A stretch of 64,000 nucleotides of DNA from an uncultured Clostridia bacterium. GTDB lineage: Bacteria; Bacillota; Clostridia; Christensenellales; UBA1242. Made by a program: the position numbers and the translations under genes. The notes beneath the pieces are model-generated. The model made no database searches, was not told the DNA's origin, and saw only the letters and a list, made by a program, of their open reading frames with translations. Below, piece by piece: positions 35,034 to 44,526 of this stretch. Every line of letters begins with the position of its first letter. The stretch's first letter is position 1. The stretch covers positions 434,001-498,000 of the forward strand of contig CAKVLP010000001.1 of the NCBI GenBank assembly GCA_934757825.1. The letters are read 5' to 3'.

Positions 35034-37454
35034 ATGAAACCTTACGATTACAAGCAAGTAGAAGAAAAGTGGCAAAAAAGATGGGAGAATAACCCACACT
35101 TTAAGGCGGTTGATTTTGATAAAACCCGCCCAAAATATTATGTGCTTTACGAGTTTCCAAACATTAGCGGAAAGAGTTTGCATGTGGGACACTTAAAAGG
35201 CTCGGTTCCTGCTGATGCACTTGCTAGATACAAGAGATTTTGCGGATATAATGTGCTATTCCCAATAGGCGGAGACGCTTTTGGATTGCCAGCCGAAAAC
35301 GCTGCAATTAAGTATGGCACCGACCCAAAGAAGTTTGTGCACGATGGATTTGAAATTGTTTTAAATCAGTTTAAGAATTTGGGACTATCGTTTGACTATT
35401 CTAGGGCATTTTGCACAAGCGACCCCGATTACTACAAATGGACACAGTGGATATTTGCAGAACTTTATAAACACGGCAAAGCATACAAGCAAAAAGGCAC
35501 CGTAAACTACTGCGAGCATTGCCAAACGGTTCTTTCCAATGAGGATAGCCAAGGTGGAAAGTGCGATAGATGCGGAAACGATGTTGTGCAAGTAAATCGT
35601 GACGTGTGGTTTTTGAAAATGAAAGAGTACGCCGAAAGACTTCTTGAAAATGTTGACCGTATTCAGATGGCGGATTATTTAAAAGAGGCTCAGCGCAACT
35701 GGATTGGCAAATCGGAAGGCGTACAAGTAAAATTTGACACCGTTGACGAGGCGGGCAAAAAAGTGGACGAAGTTGAGATTTTCACGACCTGCATTGAGAC
35801 GATATATGGTGTAACATTTATTAGTATTGCGCCAGAAAACGAACTTGTAGAAAAACTTGCGCCATATGTTAAAAATATGGACGAGGTGCGCGATTATCAG
35901 AGAAAAACCGCGCTTAGAAGCGAGTTTGATAGAAAGAGCCAGGTTAAGGACAAGACCGGTTGCGAGTTGAAAGGCGTTAAGGCAGTTAATCCTGTAAACG
36001 GGAGCGCTGTTAAGATGTTCCTAGCCGACTTTGTGCTTAACGGATATGGTACGGGCGCAGTTATGGCTGTTCCTACTCACGACCAACGCGACTTTGAATT
36101 TGCAGAGAAGTTTAATCTTCCACTTATTCAGGTTATCGATGGCGATGTTTCAAAATGTGCCGTTGAAAAGCAGGAATATTTGGCTAAAAATTCCAAAATG
36201 CTTAATTCCGCCGAGTTTACTGGTATGCCTGTTAAGGAAGCAAAAAAACTTATGGCAGAAAAAGCCGTGAAAGAGGGATATGGCAAAAAGGTTGTAAATT
36301 ACAGCCTTAAAGACTGGCCATTTAATCGTCAGCGTTATTGGGGCGAGCCATTCCCAGTAGTGTTCTGTGACAAATGTGGAACGGTGCTACTAGACGAAAA
36401 GGATTTGCCTCTAACTCTTCCTGATACTAAGGACTTTTTGCCAAACGCAAATGGCGATAGTCCACTTTCGAAAATTGATAGTTTTGTAAATTGCACTTGT
36501 CCTAAGTGTGGTGGCAGAGCACGTCGTGAAACCGACACTATGCCAAACTGGGCAGGGTCGAGTTGGTACTGGCTAAGATTTTGCGACCCTCACAATGACA
36601 AAGCACTTGCCGATTTTGAAAAACTTAAATACTGGGGAAGTGTTGATGTTTACACGGGCGGAACCGAACACATTACTCGCCACGTGTTGTACGCATTTTT
36701 CTGGCAAAACTTTTTGTACGAGATAGGCGCTGTGCCTACTCGCGACCCATTCATTAGAAAGATGGGAAGCGGGCTTATCCTAGACGATGAGGGCAAAAAG
36801 ATGAGTAAGTCGTCCAAAAACGGCGTGTCGCCATCGGAGATTATTGAAAAGTACGGCGTTGACGTGGCTAGAATGCACCTTCACTTCTTGTCGGCTTATG
36901 AGGATAATTGCCTTTGGACTTACAATGGCATCGATGGAATTGTAAACTTCCTTGACAAGGTTTGGAATTTGCCAGACATTATGAAGGGAGAAGGTGTGTC
37001 AAAAGAGCACGAAGTAGAACTTCACGCACTTATCAAAAAAGTGTCGACCGATTATGAAAATCTAAAACTTAACACTGCAATTTCGGCATGTATGATATTC
37101 CTTAAAAAGGTTAGAGAGGACGGATTTATAACAAAAGAGGAACTTCAAAAGTTCTTGATTGTGCTTAATCCACTTGCGCCTCACATTACTAGCGAACTTT
37201 ACGAGATTGTTTTTGGCAAAGATATCTTGGACGAAAAGTGGCCGGAATTTGACGAAGCAAAAACAGTTAAAAAAGAAATTGAAATCCCAGTTCAGGTTAA
37301 TGGCAAACTTAGAGCGACTGTCGCTATCACAAGAGATGCGGAACAAGCCCAAGTTGTTGAAAAAGTAAAAGAACTAGGAAAACTTGCGATTGATTTTGAA
37401 AACGTGAAGAAAATAATTTACGTTAAAGGAAAAATCATTAACTTTATTGTTTAG
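35034..37454 (+). CDS. leuS: Leucine--tRNA ligase
   Basis: 806 residues, typical bacterial LeuRS. The class I signature HVGH lies in KSLHVGHLKGS (about 47), the editing domain is in 220-410 with GTGAVMAVPTHDQRD, and a zinc-type Cys cluster CEHCQTVLSNEDSQGGKCDRC lies around 159 (written here in one run of 21, first C omitted: EHCQTVLSNEDSQGGKCDRC). The KMSKS loop GKKMSKSSKNG is near 588, with GGTEHITRHVLYAFFWQNF before it. It charges tRNA-Leu in the cytosol. The ATG at 35034 follows TAGGAGATATTTA. No T-box or leader peptide is seen. Confidence 0.97.
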   Translation: MKPYDYKQVEEKWQKRWENNPHFKAVDFDKTRPKYYVLYEFPNISGKSLHVGHLKGSVPADALARYKRFCGYNVLFPIGGDAFGLPAENAAIKYGTDPKKFVHDGFEIVLNQFKNLGLSFDYSRAFCTSDPDYYKWTQWIFAELYKHGKAYKQKGTVNYCEHCQTVLSNEDSQGGKCDRCGNDVVQVNRDVWFLKMKEYAERLLENVDRIQMADYLKEAQRNWIGKSEGVQVKFDTVDEAGKKVDEVEIFTTCIETIYGVTFISIAPENELVEKLAPYVKNMDEVRDYQRKTALRSEFDRKSQVKDKTGCELKGVKAVNPVNGSAVKMFLADFVLNGYGTGAVMAVPTHDQRDFEFAEKFNLPLIQVIDGDVSKCAVEKQEYLAKNSKMLNSAEFTGMPVKEAKKLMAEKAVKEGYGKKVVNYSLKDWPFNRQRYWGEPFPVVFCDKCGTVLLDEKDLPLTLPDTKDFLPNANGDSPLSKIDSFVNCTCPKCGGRARRETDTMPNWAGSSWYWLRFCDPHNDKALADFEKLKYWGSVDVYTGGTEHITRHVLYAFFWQNFLYEIGAVPTRDPFIRKMGSGLILDDEGKKMSKSSKNGVSPSEIIEKYGVDVARMHLHFLSAYEDNCLWTYNGIDGIVNFLDKVWNLPDIMKGEGVSKEHEVELHALIKKVSTDYENLKLNTAISACMIFLKKVREDGFITKEELQKFLIVLNPLAPHITSELYEIVFGKDILDEKWPEFDEAKTVKKEIEIPVQVNGKLRATVAITRDAEQAQVVEKVKELGKLAIDFENVKKIIYVKGKIINFIV

Positions 37455-37460
37455 TTTTTG

Positions 37461-37485
37461 AGAGGGGTTTTCCCCCTCTTTTTTA
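37461..37485 (+). terminator. leuS terminator
   Basis: AGAGGGG pairs with CCCCTCT, then TTTTTT. Confidence 0.85.
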
Positions 37486-37504
37486 AATTTTTTTAAAAAA
37501 CCTA

Positions 37505-37535
37505 TTGACCTTACAGTTTACTATAATGTTATAGT
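37505..37535 (+). promoter_or_regulatory. MerR-type promoter with 19-bp spacer
   Basis: TTGACC (37505-37510), a 19-base spacer and TATAGT (37530-37535). The spacer contains most of the dyad ACTATAA-TG-TTATAGT. An overlong spacer with an internal dyad is the hallmark of promoters activated by MerR-family regulators, here probably autoregulated. Confidence 0.75.
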
Positions 37536-37557
37536 GAGGCAAATAAAGGAGAAGTTT

Positions 37558-37692
37558 ATGATAAAAATCGGAGAACTAAGTAGTATTAGTGAAGTGACGC
37601 CACAGACATTAAGATTTTATGAGGATAAGGGACTCATATGTCCAATTGAAGTGGATAGGTGGACGGGATATTATGTGTTTAAAAAGGTGTGA
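37558..37692 (+). pseudogene. MerR-family regulator, N-terminal fragment
   Basis: 44 codons reading IKIGELSSISEVTPQTLRFY and EDKGLICPIEVDRWTGYYVF. This is the first helix-turn-helix and wing of a MerR regulator, then KKV and a TGA. About two thirds of a normal MerR protein, including the second half of the DNA-binding domain and the effector domain, is gone. It has a good AAGGAGAAG site and a MerR-type promoter. The fragment starts a decayed stretch that extends to 41.1 kb. Confidence 0.85.
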
Positions 37693-37844
37693 GTTTTTTA
37701 GGTGTTAAGTCTCCAATTGAGTGTTAAAAGTCTCTTGACTTTAAGAAATAATTTAATGATTTTTGCTTAGTGTGAAGAAATAATTTTATGGTTAGTATAA
37801 AATCAAAAATACACTATTATAGTTTGAAAAAGCATTGTTATTCT

Positions 37845-37870
37845 TATTTGTGTAAGGATAAAACTTTACA
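37845..37870 (+). repeat. 26-bp interspersed repeat, copy 1
   Basis: Identical in inverted orientation to 44654-44679. Core GTGTAAGGATAAAACTTTAC can form a short hairpin (GTAA with TTAC). Confidence 0.7.
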
Positions 37871-37905
37871 TGTTTGACAAACCACATAAAAAAATAAAAT
37901 CAATA

Positions 37906-37934
37906 TTGATTTTAATAATGAGGTGTGATACAAT
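37906..37934 (+). promoter_or_regulatory. SigA-type promoter for the interrupted gene at 37941
   Basis: TTGATT, 17 bases, TACAAT. The -10 ends six bases before the ATG, so the transcript would be essentially leaderless. Confidence 0.5.
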
Positions 37935-37940
37935 TAAAAT

Positions 37941-38924
37941 ATGAAAAAAGAATATATTGAATCAACAAAAAACAAAATAATAGAGTATATTAGAAATGGC
38001 GGGTCGCTTTACGTAGACAAGATTAAGAGTTTGCCGTTTTATGAGTCGCTTAATTTCATAAGACGTGAAAAAGAACTTGGGCTTACGTCTTGCGCAGATG
38101 TACTTAATTACCTTGGCTTTGAATATGATCGCGAATATCACGACTATAAAGTGATGTTGGAGGAAATCGCTAAGTATGCTGATGCGGAAAACTATGTTGA
38201 TGACTTTAAAAAACAAAGAGACACCCATATTCATAATGCATTTAAAGAACGTGCAAGGGAAATTGGCTGTACTCCAAGCGACTACTTAATACTTATGACT
38301 CCGTTTAGATATAGAAAAACCTTTAAGTAAGTTGATTATGTTGAGCAATTAGTCGAAGAGTTTTGGAAAAAGTATCCCGATGGCGATGTGACCAGATTTA
38401 AGCGCGAAAATCCTACGCTTTATTATAAATTCAAACACCTTGTTTGGGCTTCTCAACAGGAAGGGGCTAGTTCGGAAGATGTTGCTGCTTTGCTTGGAAT
38501 AAGTAGCGAGAAAAAATTTAGCGAAAAGATGATTAGGGCGTCTATTAACGAAGAAGATATGATCAATGAGTATCTTAAAAAGGTTGCTTCTGGCGAAATT
38601 AAAAATCTTTCGAGAGATAGAACTTTTTATATGAGGCTAAACTCAATTGCTGCTCGAAACGGCACTTCGGTTTATCAACTTTTGGTGCTTCACGGCATTA
38701 CGCCTCCACCAGGACTTAGAAAACAATCCGAAAGACTAAGACTTACGAAAGTAGACTCAAACGAAAGAGCAAAAGAACTTTTAGCCAAACGCGCCGAAAT
38801 AATGTGTCGAGAAGGTTTCCCAGTTCCAAAAAACGAACGCGAAAAATATTATCTAAACAAGCGCCTTGCAATTATGACAATTAAAGAATTGTCCCCAGCA
38901 AAAGACAATATTACAATAAAATAA
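37941..38924 (+). pseudogene. Unknown gene interrupted by an in-frame TAA
   Basis: Two open segments in the same frame, 37941-38327 (129 codons) and 38331-38921, separated only by a TAA at 38328-38330. The second part continues without a gap as VDYVEQLVEEFWKKYPDGD, so the ancestral product had about 327 residues. It is basic and helical, with repeated short modules such as AREIGCTPSDYLILM and AARNGTSVYQLLVLHGITPPPG resembling small DNA-binding helices. I do not recognise a family. An internal GTG at 38388 could restart translation of the C-terminal 178 residues. Read-through cannot be excluded. Confidence 0.7.
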
Positions 38925-39017
38925 CAAAAAGATAATTTTTCAATATAATATTTGTTTTAAAATATTGATTTGAAAATATTGATAAATTGTTTTTTAAAAC
39001 CATAAAAAATAAAGGAA

Positions 39018-39055
39018 ACAAAAAAGAAGGATTTATGTTAAATCCTTCTTTTTGT
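39018..39055. terminator. Bidirectional terminator
   Basis: AAAGAAGGATTTA pairs with TAAATCCTTCTTT around TGT; flanked by A and T runs between convergent genes. Confidence 0.85.
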
Positions 39056-39068
39056 TTATCAAAGTACA

Positions 39069-39572
39069 TTATTTAACCATTTCTTTTTTGTCAAAACTTT
39101 TTACGACTTTAAATTTGTGGTCTAGCATATTCATTTCGGGGTCAAACTTGACTTTGCCTACAATGTTTTTGCCTTCAAGCACCTTTGGCAACCACAACAA
39201 GTCGTCTGGCAACATTCGGTCAAGTGGTGGATTTTTGATATCAAACCAATGTGGAATTATCTCCTCGGTTTCCTTAATTGTGCCGGAATATTTAAAACAC
39301 TTGTATATAAACATTTCCATATTTGCGTGTTCGCCCTTGTACCACAAGTCAAAGTCGATTTTGCCTACTTGGGTGTAGTCGATAGGCTTTGCGCCAATTT
39401 CCTCAACGCACTCTCTTATCATCGCTTGTTCTATCGTTTCGCCAGGGTCTTGTTTGCCACCAATGCCGTTAAGTGTGCCTTTTGCAAACCCGCGTTTCTT
39501 TTCGCCTAGCAAAATTTTGTCGCCCTCAATAAATAAAGTTAAAGTTGTTTTTAATTGTTTTAATTTCTCCAT
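39069..39572 (-). CDS. Nudix hydrolase (MutT/8-oxo-dGTPase-like)
   Basis: 167 residues. The Nudix box reads GKQDPGETIEQAMIREC followed by VEEIGA, with all the conserved Gly and Glu positions. Upstream is KTTLTLFIEGDKILLGEKKRGFAKGTLNGIGG, which resembles MTH1-type 8-oxo-dGTP diphosphatases; the later IPHWFDIKNPPLDRM also fits that group. Likely cytosolic sanitation of oxidised nucleotides, though other nucleoside diphosphate substrates are possible. Single gene. Confidence 0.88.
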   Translation of the reverse strand: MEKLKQLKTTLTLFIEGDKILLGEKKRGFAKGTLNGIGGKQDPGETIEQAMIRECVEEIGAKPIDYTQVGKIDFDLWYKGEHANMEMFIYKCFKYSGTIKETEEIIPHWFDIKNPPLDRMLPDDLLWLPKVLEGKNIVGKVKFDPEMNMLDHKFKVVKSFDKKEMVK

Positions 39573-39916
39573 ATTCTACTCCTAAAAAAAATTGTTTAAG
39601 CTGTTTAGAATTAAACCTCCTTTGAACGTCCGCAAAAATAACACAGCCAAATTATAATTTGCATGTATTTTTGCCATTCTTAAGAACTTAATCTTCCATA
39701 CTTAAACAAACGGAATGGGCGAATATTTGTACCTATATATTACAATACTTCCGCCAAACTGTCAACCCCTAATTTTGCTAAACTTCATTTTACAAATCCT
39801 AACAACTAATTTGACAAGCGATTTAATTTGCAAGTTAAATTTATTGCTTATGTAAAATCATAAATGCTATTTGACCGCATATTGACCCAAAGACATAAAA
39901 CTTTCGCCGTAATTTG
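39573..39916. other. Divergent intergenic region without a visible gene
   Basis: About 340 AT-rich bases between the Nudix and GNAT genes. I see no conserved open frame, RNA fold or repeat. Confidence 0.5.
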
Positions 39917-39945
39917 TTGGGCTAATGATGAAGTTGTGATATAAT
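39917..39945 (+). promoter_or_regulatory. SigA-type promoter of the GNAT gene
   Basis: TTGGGC, 17 bases, TATAAT, about 40 bases before the start codon. Confidence 0.55.
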
Positions 39946-39985
39946 TACAAATGATAAAAAGCATATAACTAAGGAGTGGGCAGAT

Positions 39986-40492
39986 ATGAAACTGTTGGAA
40001 ATTAAGGACAATCAAAAATATATTGAAAGAATTAAAGATATTTACATTTCATCTTTTCCAGAGGTGGAAAGAGTTGACTTTAAAGACCTTATAGAGCATA
40101 AAAAGTATCCAGGCAGTAAACTATTGGGTGTTTTTAATGATGATTGTTTGGTTGGGTTTTCCTATGTGAGCACAAAGGGGAATTTTGCCTACATTATTTA
40201 TTTGGCGATTGCCAGCGAGTATAGAAACAAAAACTATGGCACCACAGCACTAAAACTAATATGTGATATGTATAAGGACAAAACTATGTCGATGTGTGTT
40301 GAAAAGCCTGAGCTCCCCGATGATGAGCCAACAAGAAGAATAAATTTTTACAAACGAAATGGTTTTAAAGTTGCGGATTTGGAGTATATTTACTTGGGAC
40401 AAAAATACAATGTTATGTATAATGGCAATTTTGATGAGGAAAAGTTTGTAGAGTTTTTCACGTGCTTGTTCCCGTATATTGATAGGCTTTAA
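39986..40492 (+). CDS. GNAT family N-acetyltransferase
   Basis: 168 residues, one GNAT domain. The beta-4/alpha-3 acetyl-CoA loop is YIIYLAIASEYRNKNYGTTAL, split here around residues 70-90, with the RNKNYG element replacing R/QxxGxG. A C-terminal FYKRNGFKVADLEYIYLGQKY is typical. The target amine is unknown. The start has AAGGAGTGGGCAGAT. Confidence 0.82.
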   Translation: MKLLEIKDNQKYIERIKDIYISSFPEVERVDFKDLIEHKKYPGSKLLGVFNDDCLVGFSYVSTKGNFAYIIYLAIASEYRNKNYGTTALKLICDMYKDKTMSMCVEKPELPDDEPTRRINFYKRNGFKVADLEYIYLGQKYNVMYNGNFDEEKFVEFFTCLFPYIDRL

Positions 40493-40578
40493 GTAGTGCA
40501 AAAAGATAAATTGAGAAGACCATAAAGGCGGGGTAATATCCTTATAAGTTTAATCATTCCGCTTTTTAAGGAAATTAA

Positions 40579-41088
40579 ATAAGAAAATACATTCAATGTG
40601 CCCAAAATTCAAATAAAAATGTGAGTGTGAAAGATACAATTTACTCTATCAAAAACGCGGGTTTTGATGGCGTTTTTCTGCAATGGTACAATAAGGACTG
40701 GGAGTTTTCTGAGCAGCAGCAACTAGACCTTTGCAGAGAATTGGGGCTTTAAATTCCATTTGTGCATCTTGGCTATAAAGGGATTAACAACATTTGGCTT
40801 GAAGGCGAAGAGGGCGACAAGTTAGTCGAAGGATATCTAAACGATTTGGACGCTTGCAAGGCGAATAACATCGATATGGTCGTAATGCGTATTACTTCAA
40901 AAGATAAGGCGCCCGCTCCTAGTATGGTTGGGATAAAGAGATTGCAAAACCTTGCTGACAACCTAAAAAATGCAAATTATCTAGGACACGTGATATTGGA
41001 AAGTTGTTATCAAAACGACTACTTAAATATGTCGCTTGATCATTTCTACAAACGTAGTATGGAAAGAGCGAAACAAATAAATTTATAG
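40579..41088 (+). pseudogene. Sugar-phosphate isomerase/epimerase-like TIM-barrel gene, inactivated
   Basis: A continuous frame runs from ATA at 40579 (RKYIQCAQNSN) through VKDTIYSIKNAGFDGVFLQW, then meets a TAA at 40750-40752. It resumes in the same frame with IPFVHLGYKGINNIWLEGEE to 41088. An AAGGAAATTAA site lies just before 40579, where ATG appears changed to ATA. Start loss plus one nonsense codon imply a pseudogene. The parent belongs to the AP-endonuclease-2-like/xylose-isomerase-like TIM barrels. The downstream hydrolase gene follows nine bases later and was probably in its operon. Confidence 0.75.
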
Positions 41089-41096
41089 GAGTAAAA

Positions 41097-41666
41097 ATGG
41101 CAAAAAATATTTTCATTTTGCATAGTTTAAATGGCGACACGCTCGAATTTTGGGGAAAAGATGTAAAACAAAAATTTGAGGGGAAATTGGACGTAATTAT
41201 GCCACAATTTCCAGTTAGAGCCGAAAGTAGATTCGAAAAATTTGATGAAATCCTTTCAAAATATTTGGAAAACGGGCAATTGTGTGAGGACTCAATCGTC
41301 GTTTGTCATAGCATAGCAAATCCATATTTCATTAGGTTTTGTAGATTGCACAACTTTGTTCCGCTAAACTACATCGCAGTCGCCCCAGGTGCTGCGTATC
41401 CTTATCCTATGACAAGAACAGACTATGTTGTTGAAGTGAAAAAACAGTCTTATCTAAAACCAGAAGATATTGCGTTTGCCGACCACTTCAAAAACATCTT
41501 TATGCTTTACTCGGACGAGGACGACCTTAATCCCGATAAATTTGTAAGATTTAGTAACGATTTTCACACAAAAAATATGTATTTAAAGGGCTACAAACAC
41601 TTTGATGGAAAACATAAAGTTTATGAAATTCCTGAACTTATAGAACTAATAAACAGCCTAATTTAA
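41097..41666 (+). CDS. RBBP9/YdeN-like alpha/beta hydrolase
   Basis: 189 residues. The fold follows RBBP9/YdeN: N-terminal IFILHSLNGD, FWGKDVKQKFE, nucleophile elbow VVCHSIANP (Ser in HSIA; the usual GHSLG first glycine is Cys), a mid Asp and the C-terminal GYKHFDGKHKVYEIPEL with a candidate catalytic His. A serine hydrolase with small-molecule substrate is likely. The ATG at 41097 follows TAGGAGTAAAA. Confidence 0.8.
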   Translation: MAKNIFILHSLNGDTLEFWGKDVKQKFEGKLDVIMPQFPVRAESRFEKFDEILSKYLENGQLCEDSIVVCHSIANPYFIRFCRLHNFVPLNYIAVAPGAAYPYPMTRTDYVVEVKKQSYLKPEDIAFADHFKNIFMLYSDEDDLNPDKFVRFSNDFHTKNMYLKGYKHFDGKHKVYEIPELIELINSLI

Positions 41667-41667
41667 C

Positions 41668-41703
41668 AAAAAACACTCAAAGAAAACTTAGAGTGTTTTT
41701 TTA
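41668..41703 (+). terminator. Terminator after the hydrolase gene
   Basis: AAAAAACACTC pairs with GAGTGTTTTTT, with a 12-base loop. Confidence 0.8.
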
Positions 41704-41769
41704 AAAGCCTATTTGATAGTATTTTTTCGGTTAATTAAGAAGTTTTGAAAAATAAAACATCTTTTGAAA

Positions 41770-44526
41770 TTATCTATTTTGTATAGCGTCAATAGGGCGT
41801 TTTTTAGAAATTTTAATTGATGGAATTAGACTTGAAATAAATGCCGAACCCCAGCAAATTGCAAGCAACAACAATATTTGACGAAGTCCGAATGAAAGTA
41901 GCACAACGGAAACGCCAATTGCCTTAATGATAACGCGGTTGATTATCATACTTCCAACAAATGTTGCAGTGGCTGATAATACAAAGTTTATAAACGCAAT
42001 AATTGTGCTTTCGTTAAAGAATATTCCGAAAATATCGCTTCCTCTTGCGCCAAGCGCACGAAGCACGCCGATTTCACGTTTTTTATAACTAATACTCGTT
42101 GAGATAAAGTTCATAAGAAGTAGGGACGCAAACACTGCAAACGCAATGGCTACATACAAGAATATTGTGCTAACACTGGTAATAATGTCCTCAAAACTAT
42201 CAAACACTTCGGTTGCACCGTTTACAACTGCAAATCTAGTGTTTTCGGAATTTATAGTTTCGCAATATTTAATAAGTTCGGCGTCTTGGCTGGTGCCTTG
42301 CATAAATGTGTAAATTGAATTGTAATTTGACATACTTTCGTAGTGTTTATAAGTATTGGCAAATCCATTTCCGCCCAAAATATTGTTGTTATTGCTTTGT
42401 AGTGTGCCAATAACTTTGTATGTTCCAATCTTTTCTCCGCCATAGGGTTTGGTGTAAATTGAAATATAAAGTTGATCGTTATCAATTTGGGTTTTGTAAT
42501 CGCTTACTCTGTTTTCCAAAAGGCCATAGTAAACCATAATTTCATTGTCGCCGATTTGCACAAATTTCCCATCAGAGCCAATTATTTTTTCAACCCCGCC
42601 TTTAAAATAGTTGATATTGTAATATTTAACAAGGTTATAGTCATTAGAGTATTCCTTTGCCAAGTTGTCTGCCCACTCGTTAAATGTAATGCTTACTTCA
42701 TCTCCCCAAATATTTTGTCTGTTTGAAGCGTCGTTAATTTCCATATATGCGTATGTGGAATTTTCCCCGTTCAATTTGTTTAATTTTTCCATATTTGATG
42801 AAGATACGAATACCCAGTTTGAAATACCCGACATTATCCTGCTGGTAATTTCGTTTGCAACTTTGTAGTTTGATTGGATTTCGCTGTCTTTTAGGCTTTC
42901 GTATTTGCTGAAATCGGACTTGTCGTCCACAATGCCCACAACATCAAACTGCACTTTTTCGTATCGGGAGTCGTCGTCCTCGTAGAAGTTGTTGATTGTA
43001 AGTTTTAGTCCAGAAAACGATGTTAAATTCATATCGGGCAAGTTTTTTTCTAGTACATTAAACAAGTGCTTTGTGATTGCGATTTCGTGGTCGTTGACTG
43101 GCAATCTTCCCTCTATTTCAAAATCGCCCGCTTCTAAGTCGTCGTTTGAGAAGTTTGCAAATTTTGTGGCGCAAAACTGCCAAACATAGTTAACCTGTGA
43201 AGGAAGTTCTTGCCCGACAACGTCCATAGTGGCAAACCTGTATCTGCTCCCGGCTACTGGCTTGAAGGTATAATCTGGGAATTTTTGGCTTAGGTTTTCA
43301 ATGTCGACAGAAGAAAAATTCATGTCGTTCATATATGTATTGCCTTCTTCTCTTTGTTGTTTTTTGAAAACCACAATTTTTTGATTGTCGTATTTTATTC
43401 CGTCATAAACAGAAGTTGCCCTGTTCCAAGTGGAGAAGGTATCTATTAGACCAAACACTGTAAATGCGAAAAATGAAAGGAGTAGTGTGAATATAAGTTT
43501 GCCGACTTTTGTTTTTAGCGAACTAGCGCCCATTTTAAAACTGTCGGAAAATTTAAGGTGCGACTTAATTAGTTTTAAACTGTTGCCGTTGTAATTTTGT
43601 TGTTTGATGTCGGAAGGAGTGGTCGCTACAAAAGACTCTTTGTTTCCCTCGTCATTTATCTTTGCGCCCTCTTTAAGTTTTTTGTTTCCCTCTTTGTCAA
43701 ACGATATGAATAAGTCCGATTTTTCAACGTTTCGTTTTATAAACTTAGAAAGACTGTACACCTCGCTATCGCTAATTTGTTGACCTTTTTTGATGTACAA
43801 CATATCGTCGCCAATGAGTTTTATGCCCGATGCGGTCTGACGGCTTTGAATTTCTTTTTTCGTCATATCCGAAATAATCTGGCCGTCTTTAAGTTCTATA
43901 ATTCGGTCACCGTAAACCTCGGCAAACTCGCGGTCGTGCGAAACTATTATCACAAGTTTTTTCTCAGATAGTTTTTTAAGCGTGTCCATAACTTGCTTTC
44001 CGGTGTTGCTGTCTAGCGCGCCAGTAGGCTCGTCCGCCATAATGATTTCGGGGTTTTTAATAAGCGCACGCGCAATCGCAACCCTCTGTTTTTGACCGCC
44101 AGAAAGTTGGTTTGGTTTGCGGTTTGCATACTGAAGCATATCCACTTGTTCTAGTAGCGCATTTACTTCTTCTTTTCTTGCCTTTTTGCCTTGAAGTTCT
44201 AGCGCAAGGGCAAGGTTTTTGGCTACTGTGAAGTTTTCCAAGATGTTGTACTCCTGGAAGATAAAACCAATAAAGGTGTTTCGATAACTATCAAAGTCGC
44301 TCTGTGTGAAATCCTTGCTGGATTTGCCCTTGATAATTATTTCGCCGGAGTCAAACTTGTCTAGACCACCAATGGCGTTTAAAAGAGTACTTTTACCACT
44401 ACCGGATTTGCCCAACAAAAACACAAGGCCTGTTTCGGGAAACTCGATGCTAACGTTGTTTAGAGCGTATACGGTGTCGGCTTTTTTGGTTTTGTAGATT
44501 TTTACCAAATTTAATACTTTTAACAT
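41770..44526 (-). CDS. ABC transporter: fused ATPase and FtsX-type permease (MacB-like)
   Basis: 918 residues. Residues 1-225 are an ATPase of the LolD/MacB class: Walker A GKSGSGKST, signature LSGGQKQR, Walker B MADEPTGALD and switch His in VSHDREFAE. A linker leads to the first membrane helix (about 340), a large extracytoplasmic domain (about 360-790), and three C-terminal helices with the FtsX motif FISTSISYKKREIGVLRALGARGSD. Relatives move peptides, bacteriocins or lipoproteins by a mechanotransmission mechanism, or act in antimicrobial-peptide sensing. No two-component partner is adjacent. Start at 44526 follows AAGGAAAGAGAA. Confidence 0.92.
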   Translation of the reverse strand: MLKVLNLVKIYKTKKADTVYALNNVSIEFPETGLVFLLGKSGSGKSTLLNAIGGLDKFDSGEIIIKGKSSKDFTQSDFDSYRNTFIGFIFQEYNILENFTVAKNLALALELQGKKARKEEVNALLEQVDMLQYANRKPNQLSGGQKQRVAIARALIKNPEIIMADEPTGALDSNTGKQVMDTLKKLSEKKLVIIVSHDREFAEVYGDRIIELKDGQIISDMTKKEIQSRQTASGIKLIGDDMLYIKKGQQISDSEVYSLSKFIKRNVEKSDLFISFDKEGNKKLKEGAKINDEGNKESFVATTPSDIKQQNYNGNSLKLIKSHLKFSDSFKMGASSLKTKVGKLIFTLLLSFFAFTVFGLIDTFSTWNRATSVYDGIKYDNQKIVVFKKQQREEGNTYMNDMNFSSVDIENLSQKFPDYTFKPVAGSRYRFATMDVVGQELPSQVNYVWQFCATKFANFSNDDLEAGDFEIEGRLPVNDHEIAITKHLFNVLEKNLPDMNLTSFSGLKLTINNFYEDDDSRYEKVQFDVVGIVDDKSDFSKYESLKDSEIQSNYKVANEITSRIMSGISNWVFVSSSNMEKLNKLNGENSTYAYMEINDASNRQNIWGDEVSITFNEWADNLAKEYSNDYNLVKYYNINYFKGGVEKIIGSDGKFVQIGDNEIMVYYGLLENRVSDYKTQIDNDQLYISIYTKPYGGEKIGTYKVIGTLQSNNNNILGGNGFANTYKHYESMSNYNSIYTFMQGTSQDAELIKYCETINSENTRFAVVNGATEVFDSFEDIITSVSTIFLYVAIAFAVFASLLLMNFISTSISYKKREIGVLRALGARGSDIFGIFFNESTIIAFINFVLSATATFVGSMIINRVIIKAIGVSVVLLSFGLRQILLLLAICWGSAFISSLIPSIKISKKRPIDAIQNR

